A stretch of DNA of 64,000 bases from JBKHYG01 sp046565595 (GTDB taxonomy: Bacteria > Actinomycetota > AC-67): the NCBI GenBank assembly GCA_046565595.1, contig JBKHYG010000100.1, forward strand, positions 1 to 64,000, in the 5' to 3' direction. Position numbers and translations under genes: made by a program. The notes under the pieces are model-generated. The model was not told where the DNA came from. It made no database searches and worked only from the letters and a program-made list of their open reading frames with translations. This document shows positions 33,230 through 40,839 of this stretch, one piece after another (within the stretch, counting starts at the first letter, position 1; the number at the start of each line of letters is the position of its first letter).

Positions 33230-33433
33230 AAGGGTACCTCCCGACGATGCCAGCCCGCAACGGTCCTGCGGGTCGGCGAAGTCGAGAAGGTAAGGGGTGG
33301 GCGGTCTCACCGAAGGTTCCGTGTCCCTCATGAGAGGATCGACCGTTTGGGTTCTCTCGCGGGGATGGGATGCGACCACTTGCCCTGACTGCGATAGGCT
33401 CCCGCGCCGCCAATCCCCGGTTCCGGGGCGCGC

Positions 33434-33506
33434 GGCCAGGTAGCTCAGTTGGCAGAGCACGGGTCTGAAGTACCCGGTGTCGGCGGTTCGATTCCGTCCC
33501 TGGCCA
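33434..33506 (+). tRNA. tRNA-Phe (GAA anticodon)
   Basis: The acceptor GGCCAGG pairs with CCTGGCC; the D-arm is TAGCTCAGTTGGCAGAGCA; the anticodon arm is CGGGT CTGAAGT ACCCG; the T-arm is GGCGGTTCGATTCCGTC. The discriminator A is followed by CCG, so CCA is not encoded. Confidence 0.95.
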
Positions 33507-33581
33507 CCGGTCTATCCTCACCCTGCCGCCGAACGGCCAAAGGGTCCGTCGTCACCCTGGCGCGCACGCCCGAACAACTGC

Positions 33582-33612
33582 GAAAGCCCCGCCTGTCTAG
33601 GACGGGGCTTTC
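33582..33612. terminator. Bidirectional hairpin between tRNA-Phe and bldC
   Basis: GAAAGCCCCG (33582-33591) and CGGGGCTTTC (33603-33612) form a perfect 10-bp stem around an 11-nt loop. The A/T-rich ends give short U-runs in both directions, so it can end tRNA-Phe (+) and bldC (-) transcripts. Confidence 0.75.
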
Positions 33613-33636
33613 ATGTTGTTTCAGCGTGACGCTAGA

Positions 33637-33843
33637 TCAGTTGTGATCTGCTCCGCCACGGACGCCTTCCAACAGGCTCATGACCTCGGACTCACGGTAG
33701 CGACGGTGGCCACCAAGGGTCCGGATCGAGCTGAGCTTGCCGGCCTTGGCCCACCGGGTGACCGTCTTCGGGTCAACCCGGAAGAGTGCGGCGACCTCAG
33801 CGGGGGTGAGAAGCGTCTCGCTTGAAGACTGCTCCCGCTTCAT
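33637..33843 (-). CDS. bldC: BldC-like MerR-family DNA-binding protein
   Basis: The 68-residue protein is a bare winged helix: LLTPAEVAALFRVDPKTVTRWAKAGKL then RTLGGHRRYRESEVMSLLEG, essentially the BldC consensus of Streptomyces. The ATG at 33843 has AAGGAGG upstream; longer frames are unconserved. BldC binds DNA cooperatively as a head-to-tail chain on direct repeats and times development or morphology. Here it is divergent from vdh, as bldC and vdh are close neighbours in Streptomyces, which supports the call. It may control its own and the vdh promoter. Confidence 0.88.
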   Translation of the reverse strand: MKREQSSSETLLTPAEVAALFRVDPKTVTRWAKAGKLSSIRTLGGHRRYRESEVMSLLEGVRGGADHN

Positions 33844-34002
33844 GGGCGTTCCTCCTTCCGGCGGCTTTCGCCGCGTCCTGCTCGGGTGTTCATGGTTCCT
33901 TCCCATCGACGGTATCGGCATGTTGTCGTTGGGAATGAACCCTCTGGCCCGAAAAACGACCGAGAAGCCGTTCTGTCACGCCCTTCTACCCGAGCGGCAC
34001 AA

Positions 34003-34030
34003 GTTTACCCCTTCTGGGTCGGTTTACACC
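34003..34030 (+). promoter_or_regulatory. Direct repeat in the bldC-vdh intergenic region
   Basis: GTTTACCCC (34003-34011) and GTTTACACC (34022-34030) form an A/T-rich direct repeat with a 19-bp period, in the 289-bp gap 33844-34132 shared by the divergent bldC and vdh promoters. BldC is known to use direct repeats, so this is a candidate site. The rest of the gap shows nothing clear. Confidence 0.35.
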
Positions 34031-34132
34031 CACTCTTCCCTATTTCTTACTAGAGGATGGTCCTGACTTGGGGGCCTCTGCCCAGATCTTAGGGGATGCG
34101 CCCAGGTCAGGGGTGGCGCTACCATCCCGGCC

Positions 34133-35179
34133 ATGCCCATCTTCGAGGCCCTGGGCGACGGCTACGAGCAGATCGTCTTCGGGCACGACAATGCCACGGG
34201 GCTGAAGACCATCATCGCCATCTATTCGACAGCGAGAGGTCCAGCGCTCGGAGGCACCCGTTTCTATCCATATCCCGACGAGGATTCGGCCTTCCAGGAC
34301 GCTCTGCGTCTAGGGAAGGCCATGGCCTACAAGGCGGCTTGCGCTGACCTGGCGCTTGGGGGCGGGAAGGCGGTCATCATCGGCGATCCTTCCGCTTCCA
34401 AAACGCCCGAGTTGATCGAGGCCTATGCGCGAGTGGTGGACTCTCTGGGCGGCAGGTACCTCACCTGCGCCGATGTGGGAACCGACGCCGACGACCTGGA
34501 TGTGATCGGGAAGGTCACCCCGCATGTGACTGGAACGCACGCTGGTTCGGGCGATCCGAGTCCCGTGACCGCCTATGGGATCTGGCATGGCATGCGTGCG
34601 GTCGCCGAGGAAGCGTTGGGCGACACGACCCTGTCTGGCAAGCATGTGGTCGTCGTGGGTACCGGTAAGGTCGGGGGCGATCTGGCCCGCCGCCTCGCCA
34701 CAGAGGGTGCCCGCCTGACGCTCTCAGATGTGCACACCCCTGCGGTCGAGGCGCTTGCGAAGCAGTTGGGCGCGAGGGTCGTACCCCCAGATATCGCACA
34801 TGCCGTCGAGTGCGATGTGTTCGCGCCGTGCGCGCTGGGCGGGATCCTGAACGCCGAGACCATCCCCGAGCTGGCCTGTAAGGCAGTCGCTGGTGCCGCG
34901 AACAATCAACTGCTGACACCAGAGGACGGAGAAAGGCTGGCTGCGCGAGGCATCCTGTACGCGCCAGATTTCGTGATCAACGCCGGCGGGCTGATCAATG
35001 CAGAGGACGAGCGGCACGGGTACGACTCCGAACGCGCCCACAAGAAAGCCGCAGGCATCGCCGACACGCTTCGGCTGATCTTCTCGCGGTCCAAGCAAGA
35101 GGGCTGCACCCCGGCAGAGGCCGCCGATCGGCTCGCGGAAGACAGGATCGCCGAAGCAACCCGTGCGCGCGGCTGGTAG
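34133..35179 (+). CDS. vdh: Valine/leucine dehydrogenase (Glu/Leu/Phe/Val dehydrogenase family)
   Basis: The 348-residue enzyme has LGGTRFYPYPDEDSA, the catalytic Lys in MAYKAACADLALGGGKAVI, the ADVGTDADDLDVIG loop and the NAD-binding VVVVGTGKVGGDLARRLA. Its length and sequence fit valine/leucine rather than glutamate dehydrogenases. It oxidatively deaminates branched-chain amino acids to 2-oxoacids. Downstream on the same strand are the genes for the branched-chain 2-oxoacid dehydrogenase complex, which would use its products. It is divergent from bldC. Confidence 0.9.
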   Translation: MPIFEALGDGYEQIVFGHDNATGLKTIIAIYSTARGPALGGTRFYPYPDEDSAFQDALRLGKAMAYKAACADLALGGGKAVIIGDPSASKTPELIEAYARVVDSLGGRYLTCADVGTDADDLDVIGKVTPHVTGTHAGSGDPSPVTAYGIWHGMRAVAEEALGDTTLSGKHVVVVGTGKVGGDLARRLATEGARLTLSDVHTPAVEALAKQLGARVVPPDIAHAVECDVFAPCALGGILNAETIPELACKAVAGAANNQLLTPEDGERLAARGILYAPDFVINAGGLINAEDERHGYDSERAHKKAAGIADTLRLIFSRSKQEGCTPAEAADRLAEDRIAEATRARGW

Positions 35180-35242
35180 CGCAGGGCCGAAGGTTCGCAG
35201 TCCCCGGCGGCGGCTTGCCCCCTCTGGCTAGGCTGTCTAACG

Positions 35243-35737
35243 ATGATCGAGAAAGACCTCTCCAAGATCGCCGCTAAGACCTTGAAGGGCGCGGGCATAA
35301 CTGATGGGCCCGTCGACCTCGAGCGGATCATGGCTTACCTCCGGCTCCACCATGAGCGACCCTGGCATCTGTCGGCTGACATGTGGGATTCGCTCAACCG
35401 TCCCACCCGTGGCCGGACCAGGTTCAAGCAACAGGAGGCCCGGGGGGTCAACGCCAGGCACAGGTGGCGGCTGGCCCACGAGATCGCCCACCACCTGATC
35501 CACGGTGCCGAACCCCACCTTCGAGCGGGGACCTGGGAGACACACGAACTCGAGTACGAGGCGGACCTATTGGCCGCCGAACTCTTGATGCCGACACCGA
35601 TGGTGAAGAAGGCGGTGAAGCAGCACGGTGAGGACCTGGACGGCCTCGCACGGGCTTTCGGCGTTGGATCACGCGAGATGGAGAAGCGACTCCGGGAGCT
35701 GGATCTGCTCCCCGAGGAGCTCCATTTCCGCGGCTGA
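35243..35737 (+). CDS. ImmA/IrrE-family metallopeptidase
   Basis: The 164-residue protein has the zinc site LAHEIAHHLIHG with the third ligand in ELEYEADLLAAELLMP, and a C-terminal helix-turn-helix-like LARAFGVGSREMEKRL, as in IrrE/ImmA proteins. These cleave XRE-type repressors, often in mobile elements or stress responses. No XRE repressor gene lies next to it, so its target is elsewhere. It is 63 bp after vdh and 96 bp before the E1-alpha gene, on the same strand. Confidence 0.85.
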   Translation: MIEKDLSKIAAKTLKGAGITDGPVDLERIMAYLRLHHERPWHLSADMWDSLNRPTRGRTRFKQQEARGVNARHRWRLAHEIAHHLIHGAEPHLRAGTWETHELEYEADLLAAELLMPTPMVKKAVKQHGEDLDGLARAFGVGSREMEKRLRELDLLPEELHFRG

Positions 35738-35833
35738 ACTGAACAGAGCACATCGCCCGCGACCCGTCACGAGCGGGAGCGGAGCTAAACGGCATCCGGT
35801 AGTCGCTAACCGCGACCCAGGGAGGCAACAGCG

Positions 35834-36925
35834 ATGAAGGGATACTTCGATCCGACGGAGGTCTCGACCGAACAGGTCGAGGTGCTGCGTCCTGACGGCA
35901 CGCTGGTGCCAGACCACGGCTACGACCTGGATCTGAAGGAAGAGGATCTGCGGGCGCTGTGGCGACTCATGACGCTGACGCGAGAACTGGACGCCGAGGC
36001 GACCAACCTGCAGCGTCAGGGCGAGCTGGGTGTATACACGCCCGCGCTGGGTCAAGAAGGTGCGCAGGCCGGCGCCGCATACGCTCTGGAAGAGGCCGAC
36101 TGGGTGTTCCCCTCTTATCGCGAACTCGCCTTCAGCGTGCATCGCGACATCGATGTCGGAGACATCCTCCACCTGTTCCGAGGCACCTGGCACGGTGGAC
36201 TCTGGGACTATCGCGAGAAGCGGGTCGCGCCGTACTCGGTTCCGATCGCTACCCAAGCGTTGCATGCGGTGGGGTTCGCGACGGGCGCGAAGATGAGCAA
36301 CGAGAAGATCGTGACGGTCGCGTGCTTCGGCGACGGCGCATCCAGCGAAGGCGACTTCCACGAGGCCTGCAACTACGCCGGCGTGTGGGGCGCGCCGGTG
36401 GTGTTCTTCTGTCAGAACAACCAGTACGCGATCAGCGTGCCGCTGTCGAAACAGACCGCCGCGCCGACGCTCGCGGTCCGGGCGCTGGGCTACGGGTTCC
36501 GAGGCGTTCGCGTCGATGGCAACGATGTGCTGGCCAGCTACGCGGTCATGCGGGAGGCGGTGCAGCGTGCGCGCGCTGGCGAGGGTCCCACCTTGATCGA
36601 GGCGATGACCTACCGGCGCGGGCCCCATTCGACCGCAGATGATCCGACCCGGTATCGCACCAACGAAGAGCTCCAAGAGTGGGAGAAGCTCGACCCGATC
36701 GCTCGCTTCACCACCTACTGCGACAACGAAGGCGTCCTGAGCGACGAGTTCCGCGAAGAGGTCATGGCTGAAGCCAAGACCAAGAGGACGGCGCTGCGGA
36801 AGTCGATCGTCGGAGCAGGGCCACTCGATCCAGAACTGCTGTTCAAGCATGTCTACGGCACGCCGGTTCCGGCGCTGGAGAAGCAACACGAACAGTTCCG
36901 TCGCGACTACATGCAGGGGGCCTGA
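35834..36925 (+). CDS. bkdA: Branched-chain 2-oxoacid (or pyruvate) dehydrogenase E1 alpha
   Basis: The 363-residue subunit shows the thiamine-diphosphate motif CFGDGASSEGDFHEACNYAG then VVFFCQNNQYAISVP, plus FPSYRELAF and the phosphorylation-loop-like YRRGPHSTADDPTRYR. AGGGAGG lies before the ATG. It decarboxylates a 2-oxoacid together with the beta subunit encoded 4 bp downstream. Substrate choice (branched-chain or pyruvate) cannot be settled from sequence. Proximity to vdh favours branched-chain 2-oxoacids. No E3 gene is present; a shared lipoamide dehydrogenase elsewhere is expected. Confidence 0.9.
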   Translation: MKGYFDPTEVSTEQVEVLRPDGTLVPDHGYDLDLKEEDLRALWRLMTLTRELDAEATNLQRQGELGVYTPALGQEGAQAGAAYALEEADWVFPSYRELAFSVHRDIDVGDILHLFRGTWHGGLWDYREKRVAPYSVPIATQALHAVGFATGAKMSNEKIVTVACFGDGASSEGDFHEACNYAGVWGAPVVFFCQNNQYAISVPLSKQTAAPTLAVRALGYGFRGVRVDGNDVLASYAVMREAVQRARAGEGPTLIEAMTYRRGPHSTADDPTRYRTNEELQEWEKLDPIARFTTYCDNEGVLSDEFREEVMAEAKTKRTALRKSIVGAGPLDPELLFKHVYGTPVPALEKQHEQFRRDYMQGA

Positions 36926-36929
36926 AGCC

Positions 36930-37907
36930 ATGGCAGAGATGACTCTCGCGCAAGCGTTGAACGCAGGGCTGCGTGATGCGATGCGCGACGATGACAAGGT
37001 CATGGTCATGGGCGAGGATGTCGGCACTTCCGGCGGCGTCTTCCGCATCACCGACGGCCTGCAGAAAGAGTTCGGCGAGGATCGCGTCCGAGACACTCCG
37101 CTCGCGGAATCCGGCATCGTAGGGACAGCTGTCGGGCTGGCGATCTACGGCTACAAGCCGGTCTGCGAGATGCAGTTCGACGGATTCACCTATCCAGCGT
37201 TCGAGCAGATAGTGAGCCATTGCGCGAAGATGCGTTCGCGGACGATGGGCAAACTGAACCTGCCGATCGTGATCCGCATCCCCTACGGCGGCGGCATCGG
37301 CGCGGTCGAACATCACTCAGAATCTCCCGAGGCATACTTCACCCACACCGCAGGCTTGAAGGTCGTGACGCCCTCGACGCCGACCGACGGCTACTACCTG
37401 ATGCGTCAAGCGATCGAAGACCCAGATCCTGTGATCTTCCTCGAGCCGAAACGGCGTTACTGGATCAAGGAAGATGTCTCGCTGCCGGTGACCGACGCGC
37501 CACCCATGGGCAAGGCGCGGGTGGTCCGCGAAGGTGCGGACTGCACGCTGATCAGTTACGGGCCGTCGATGCGGACCGTCGCCGAAGCAGCAGAAGAAGC
37601 TGCGAAGGATGGCGTCAACTGCGAGGTGCTGGACCTGCGGTCGCTGCGTCCCTGCGACTGGGAGACGGTCATGGAATCGGTCAAGAAGACCGGGCGCGCG
37701 GTGGTCATCACCGAAGCGAATGTGAGTGGTTCGGTCGCCGCTGAGGTCGCGGCCCGCATCCAGGAAGCTGATTTCCTGTCGCTGCACGCGCCGGTGTTGC
37801 GCGTAGGTGGGTATGACATCCCGTATCCCCCAGCCAAGGTCGAGGACCTGTACCTGCCCGACATCGATAAGGTTCTAGACGCCGTCGACTCGGTGCTGAA
37901 CTACTAG
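36930..37907 (+). CDS. bkdB: Branched-chain 2-oxoacid (or pyruvate) dehydrogenase E1 beta
   Basis: The 325-residue subunit shows the transketolase-like pattern VMVMGEDVGTSGGVFRITDGL, DTPLAESGIVGTAVGLA, FDGFTYPAFEQIVSHCAKM, RIPYGGGIGAVEHHSES and GYDIPYPPAKVEDLYLP. It supplies part of the thiamine site and the E2-binding surface. The ATG at 36930 follows the E1-alpha stop by 4 bp. The E2 gene begins 11 bp after its stop, so the three are one operon. Confidence 0.92.
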   Translation: MAEMTLAQALNAGLRDAMRDDDKVMVMGEDVGTSGGVFRITDGLQKEFGEDRVRDTPLAESGIVGTAVGLAIYGYKPVCEMQFDGFTYPAFEQIVSHCAKMRSRTMGKLNLPIVIRIPYGGGIGAVEHHSESPEAYFTHTAGLKVVTPSTPTDGYYLMRQAIEDPDPVIFLEPKRRYWIKEDVSLPVTDAPPMGKARVVREGADCTLISYGPSMRTVAEAAEEAAKDGVNCEVLDLRSLRPCDWETVMESVKKTGRAVVITEANVSGSVAAEVAARIQEADFLSLHAPVLRVGGYDIPYPPAKVEDLYLPDIDKVLDAVDSVLNY

Positions 37908-37918
37908 GAGAGCCAACC

Positions 37919-39340
37919 ATGGCGGAGCGTTCTTTCAAGGTACCCGATCTGGGTGAGGGACTCACCGAGGCCGAGATCGTCAACTGGCTCGTGAAGGTCG
38001 GCGATTCGGTCGAGTTGAACCAGCCCATCGTCGAGGTCGAGACCGAGAAGGCGATCGTCGAGGTCCCCTCACCGTTCGAAGGCAAGATCAAGGAACTCAA
38101 GGGCGAGGTTGGCGAGAAGGTTGAGGTCGGTTCGGTCTTCGTGATCTTCGAGGTCGAGGATTCTGACGACGACGATTCGCCGACCGAGGCTGGGAGCCGC
38201 AAGGAAGTGTTGGTCGGTTACGGACCCGAAGAGGGCGGCGGCAAGCGACGCAAGCAGCGCAAGATCGGCCGCCGCAAAGGCTCAGGTGACTCCGGTGAGT
38301 CGGGCGACTCCTCCGACTCATCCGATGCGGCTGGCTCGTCGACCACGACCGCGAAGCAGGAGACCAAGGAGGCGCCTGCCCCGGCCAAGAAGCGTGCTCA
38401 CTCTAGCAACGGATCGGCGAAGGCTCTTGCAACCCCGCCGGTGCGGAAGATGGCTCGAGAACTCGGCGTTGATATCGACTCGCTGACCGGTTCAGGCCCC
38501 GACGGCCGAGTCACCCGTGAGGATGTCGAAGCCGCCGCGAAGGCGCCCGCGTCTGACGCCGCCTCTGCCCCCGCCGCTGCCTCGGCATCCTCGGCGCCCG
38601 CTGGCTCGACGGCTGCTCGCCGCCGGGTGGCCGATGGGCCCGAGGAGGAGAGGATCCCGGTGCGCGCGATCCGCCGTTCGATCGCCGAGAAGATGGTGCG
38701 CGCCAAACACACGATCCCTCATGTCACCGAGTGGCTCGAGGTGGATGCGACCGAACTCATGGCTGTGCGGGCGCAACTGAAGAGCGCACCCGAGGCGAAG
38801 GACATCAAGATCAGTCCGCTCGCGATCATCGCGAAGGCGTTCACGGCTGCGCTGCGCTCGTATCCGCTGATCAACGCTTCCTGGGATGACGACAGGACCG
38901 AGATCGTCATCCATCACCCGGTGCATCTCGGCATCGCAACCGATACCGATCGAGGCCTGCTGGTACCGGTCATCAAGGATGCCGACCAGCTCTCGATCCT
39001 CGAGATCTCGCAGGAGACTTCACGGTTGGCGGAACTGTCGCGCTCGGGGAAGATCGGGCCTGCGGATCTGACCGGTTCGACCGTCACCATCACGAACATC
39101 GGATCGTTCGGGATGCAGTCGGGGACGCCGATCATCAACCATCCCGAGGCAGCCATCCTGGCGCCGGGAGCGATCGTCTCCAAGCCCTGGGTGGTCGATG
39201 GCAAGATCGAGGTTCGTCAGATCATGACGCTCGCGCTGGCGTTCGATCACCGCATGATCGACGGAGCGTATGCGGGACGGTTCCTTCGCCACCTGGGCGA
39301 CCTGATCGAGTCACCTGCGCGACTCCTAGCTGCTCTCTGA
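37919..39340 (+). CDS. bkdC: Dihydrolipoamide acyltransferase E2
   Basis: The 473-residue protein has one lipoyl domain at the N-terminus (the lipoyl Lys in VETEKAIVEVPSP), a charged low-complexity linker rich in Ser/Asp, an E1/E3-binding domain (PPVRKMARELGVDIDSLTGSG then PDGRVTREDV), an Ala/Pro hinge and a catalytic domain with LAFDHRMIDGAYAGRF, where His and Asp act in acyl transfer. It forms the core of the dehydrogenase complex and hands the acyl group to CoA. No E3 gene follows. Confidence 0.92.
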   Translation: MAERSFKVPDLGEGLTEAEIVNWLVKVGDSVELNQPIVEVETEKAIVEVPSPFEGKIKELKGEVGEKVEVGSVFVIFEVEDSDDDDSPTEAGSRKEVLVGYGPEEGGGKRRKQRKIGRRKGSGDSGESGDSSDSSDAAGSSTTTAKQETKEAPAPAKKRAHSSNGSAKALATPPVRKMARELGVDIDSLTGSGPDGRVTREDVEAAAKAPASDAASAPAAASASSAPAGSTAARRRVADGPEEERIPVRAIRRSIAEKMVRAKHTIPHVTEWLEVDATELMAVRAQLKSAPEAKDIKISPLAIIAKAFTAALRSYPLINASWDDDRTEIVIHHPVHLGIATDTDRGLLVPVIKDADQLSILEISQETSRLAELSRSGKIGPADLTGSTVTITNIGSFGMQSGTPIINHPEAAILAPGAIVSKPWVVDGKIEVRQIMTLALAFDHRMIDGAYAGRFLRHLGDLIESPARLLAAL

Positions 39341-39425
39341 TCGAGCCTGCCCTTTCTCCGGGTCCTCCGACTTCCAGGTCCTGCCAAGGGTTCCTTATGT
39401 CCCATCATGCGGCTATAAAGGTGGC

Positions 39426-40376
39426 ATGCCCAAGCAGGGATGGTTCAGCGAACTCTTCGTCGAGTTCCATCCTCGCCTCGTCTCCTATCTGAAGCGGTTC
39501 GTCAACGCAGAGGACGCTGCGGACATCTCGATGCAGGTGTTCGTCCGCCTGCTCGAGCAACCCGGGTTCGATGATTCGCGGCCCCCTTGGCCATACTTGA
39601 GGACCATCGCGCGCAATCTCGCGTACGACCATCTTCGCCGAGAGAGGGCAACTCCGATGGTAAGGCACGGAGTCTCTGAGGTCGATCCCGGGGGGCTGGT
39701 TGCAGACCGCCTCGATCTTCGACGGGCGATGGCGCACCTTCCAGAGTCCGAGGCTTCGGTGTTGCGGTCGGTCGCCGACGGCTACAAGCCTGCAGAGATC
39801 GCGCGCACACTCGGCCGAACCCCGCATGCGGTTACATGCATGCTGTCTCGGACACGCCTGAAGCTGCGTGCGCTGCTCGAGCCGATCACCATCCCGCTGG
39901 TCGCTTGGTGGTACCGCCGCCGACCGGGCACGGCTGGTGGTCCCGTACCTGGGGTCGAGTTCGCCGTGACCGCGCTGGTCGTCGCCGGTGCTGTCGTCAT
40001 CGCCCCGCTCTTGCCGGGCGTTGACCCTCCGAGTGTTCGGCTGATCGAAGCCTCAAGTTCGGGTCCTGTGATGCCAGATGCCATGCCTCGACGGATCAAC
40101 AGCACCTCAGCAGCCAAGAACTCCACCATCGCCGCCGAACCCGGCGAGCAGCCGGGCCATGATCCGATCGTCATCACTCAGCGTCACGAATTCGAGAAGG
40201 ACGAGAAGGCGATGATGCCACGACGCATCTGGTTCGAGTACTGGGTCCGGGACGGCGAAGGCAACAACATCTACGGATCTGAGTTCTGGACCGGATGTGA
40301 GACCGGCGAACCTGCAGAGGGATATCCCACGATCGAGTGGTACGAGATCATCCCCTACTTCGAGTCGACCTGTTAG
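39426..40376 (+). CDS. ECF sigma factor fused to a transmembrane and extracytoplasmic domain
   Basis: The 316-residue protein begins as an ECF sigma factor: region 2 (LVSYLKRFVNAEDAADISMQVFVRLLEQ then WPYLRTIARNLAYDHLRRER) and region 4 (LPESEASVLRSVADGYKPAEIARTLGRTPHAVTCMLSRTRLKL). It continues through a membrane segment (VEFAVTALVVAGAVVIAPLLP, about residues 178-198) into about 115 residues predicted outside the cell, with two late cysteines. The sigma region would be tethered to the membrane and released or activated by an outside signal. No anti-sigma gene lies beside it. It follows the bkd operon by 85 bp. Confidence 0.8.
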   Translation: MPKQGWFSELFVEFHPRLVSYLKRFVNAEDAADISMQVFVRLLEQPGFDDSRPPWPYLRTIARNLAYDHLRRERATPMVRHGVSEVDPGGLVADRLDLRRAMAHLPESEASVLRSVADGYKPAEIARTLGRTPHAVTCMLSRTRLKLRALLEPITIPLVAWWYRRRPGTAGGPVPGVEFAVTALVVAGAVVIAPLLPGVDPPSVRLIEASSSGPVMPDAMPRRINSTSAAKNSTIAAEPGEQPGHDPIVITQRHEFEKDEKAMMPRRIWFEYWVRDGEGNNIYGSEFWTGCETGEPAEGYPTIEWYEIIPYFESTC

Positions 40377-40660
40377 ATCCAGGGCAGGACGAGGCCCCAG
40401 CAAGCCGAGTAGCTGAGTACATACTCGCATTTCCCGACCGGCACCGAGCTGGACAACGGGCCGGGGGGAACGGGGCTACAGCGTCCAGCACCACCCCTAC
40501 CAAGTAGGGGCACATCCCAAGACGCCGAAACGCAGGGCGGATAGGCCTCTGCTGGCGTGAAGGAGAGCGATGCCAACATCAGGGAGGCGAGCAAGAACCC
40601 GGAATTCCGGGGTTCTGTTCGCCGGCCGCGGCGAACAGCCCGCCTCCCTGAAGAACGCAC
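40373..40660 (-). CDS. Possible small secreted Cys-containing protein
   Basis: A minus-strand frame can encode up to 95 residues with a plausible signal peptide (FLLASLMLASLSFTPAEA) and three mature cysteines in a Pro/Gly/Ser-rich chain. Neither the GTG at 40660 nor the ATG at 40579 has a ribosome-binding site, and the frame runs through the hairpin cluster at 40581-40649. It could be real, like other small secreted Cys proteins here, or chance coding in an intergenic region. Confidence 0.3.
   Translation of the reverse strand: MRSSGRRAVRRGRRTEPRNSGFLLASLMLASLSFTPAEAYPPCVSASWDVPLLGRGGAGRCSPVPPGPLSSSVPVGKCEYVLSYSACWGLVLPWI
40581..40649. other. Three-way-junction-like hairpin cluster
   Basis: AGGGAGGCG (40581-40589) pairs perfectly with CGCCTCCCT (40641-40649) and encloses two further hairpins: AGAACCC...GGGTTCT (40594-40616, with an EcoRI-like GGAATTCC centre) and GTTCGCCG...CGGCGAAC (40617-40636). 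Together they can fold as a closed three-stem element on either strand. It lies in the 456-bp gap 40377-40832. Confidence 0.6.
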
Positions 40661-40731
40661 CTACAGATAGGTACGAACCAGGGGGCGGAACCTCTCACCG
40701 GTTGGCAGGAGAAGTTTCCCGGCAGCAACTC

Positions 40732-40752
40732 TCTCGGGCTAGACGCCCGAGA
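40732..40752 (-). terminator. Hairpin downstream of purM
   Basis: TCTCGGGC (40732-40739) and GCCCGAGA (40745-40752) form a perfect 8-bp stem with a 5-nt loop. It lies about 80 bp beyond the purM stop and probably ends the purFM transcript. There is no U-tract. Confidence 0.5.
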
Positions 40753-40762
40753 ACCAGGCGGC

Positions 40763-40839
40763 CGGCTAAGAGTGGTGTGGCCCCCGAACCAGCGGCGGCT
40801 AAGAGTCGTGTGGGCCCCGAACCAGCGGGCGGCTAAGAG
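40763..40839 (-). repeat. 33-34 bp tandem repeat overlapping the end of purM
   Basis: CGGCTAAGAGT starts at 40763 and 40796 and again (to CGGCTAAGAG) at 40830, giving two full units of 33 and 34 bp and a third start. The units share TGTGG, CCCCGAACCAGCGG and the CTAAGAG core. The third start covers the purM stop codon, so the repeat copies the purM 3' end into the downstream region. Confidence 0.75.

Noticed and set aside
40763..40839. CRISPR-like array
   Set aside because: There are only two full units, directly adjacent without unique spacers, and the repeat copies a purM end. It is a simple tandem duplication.
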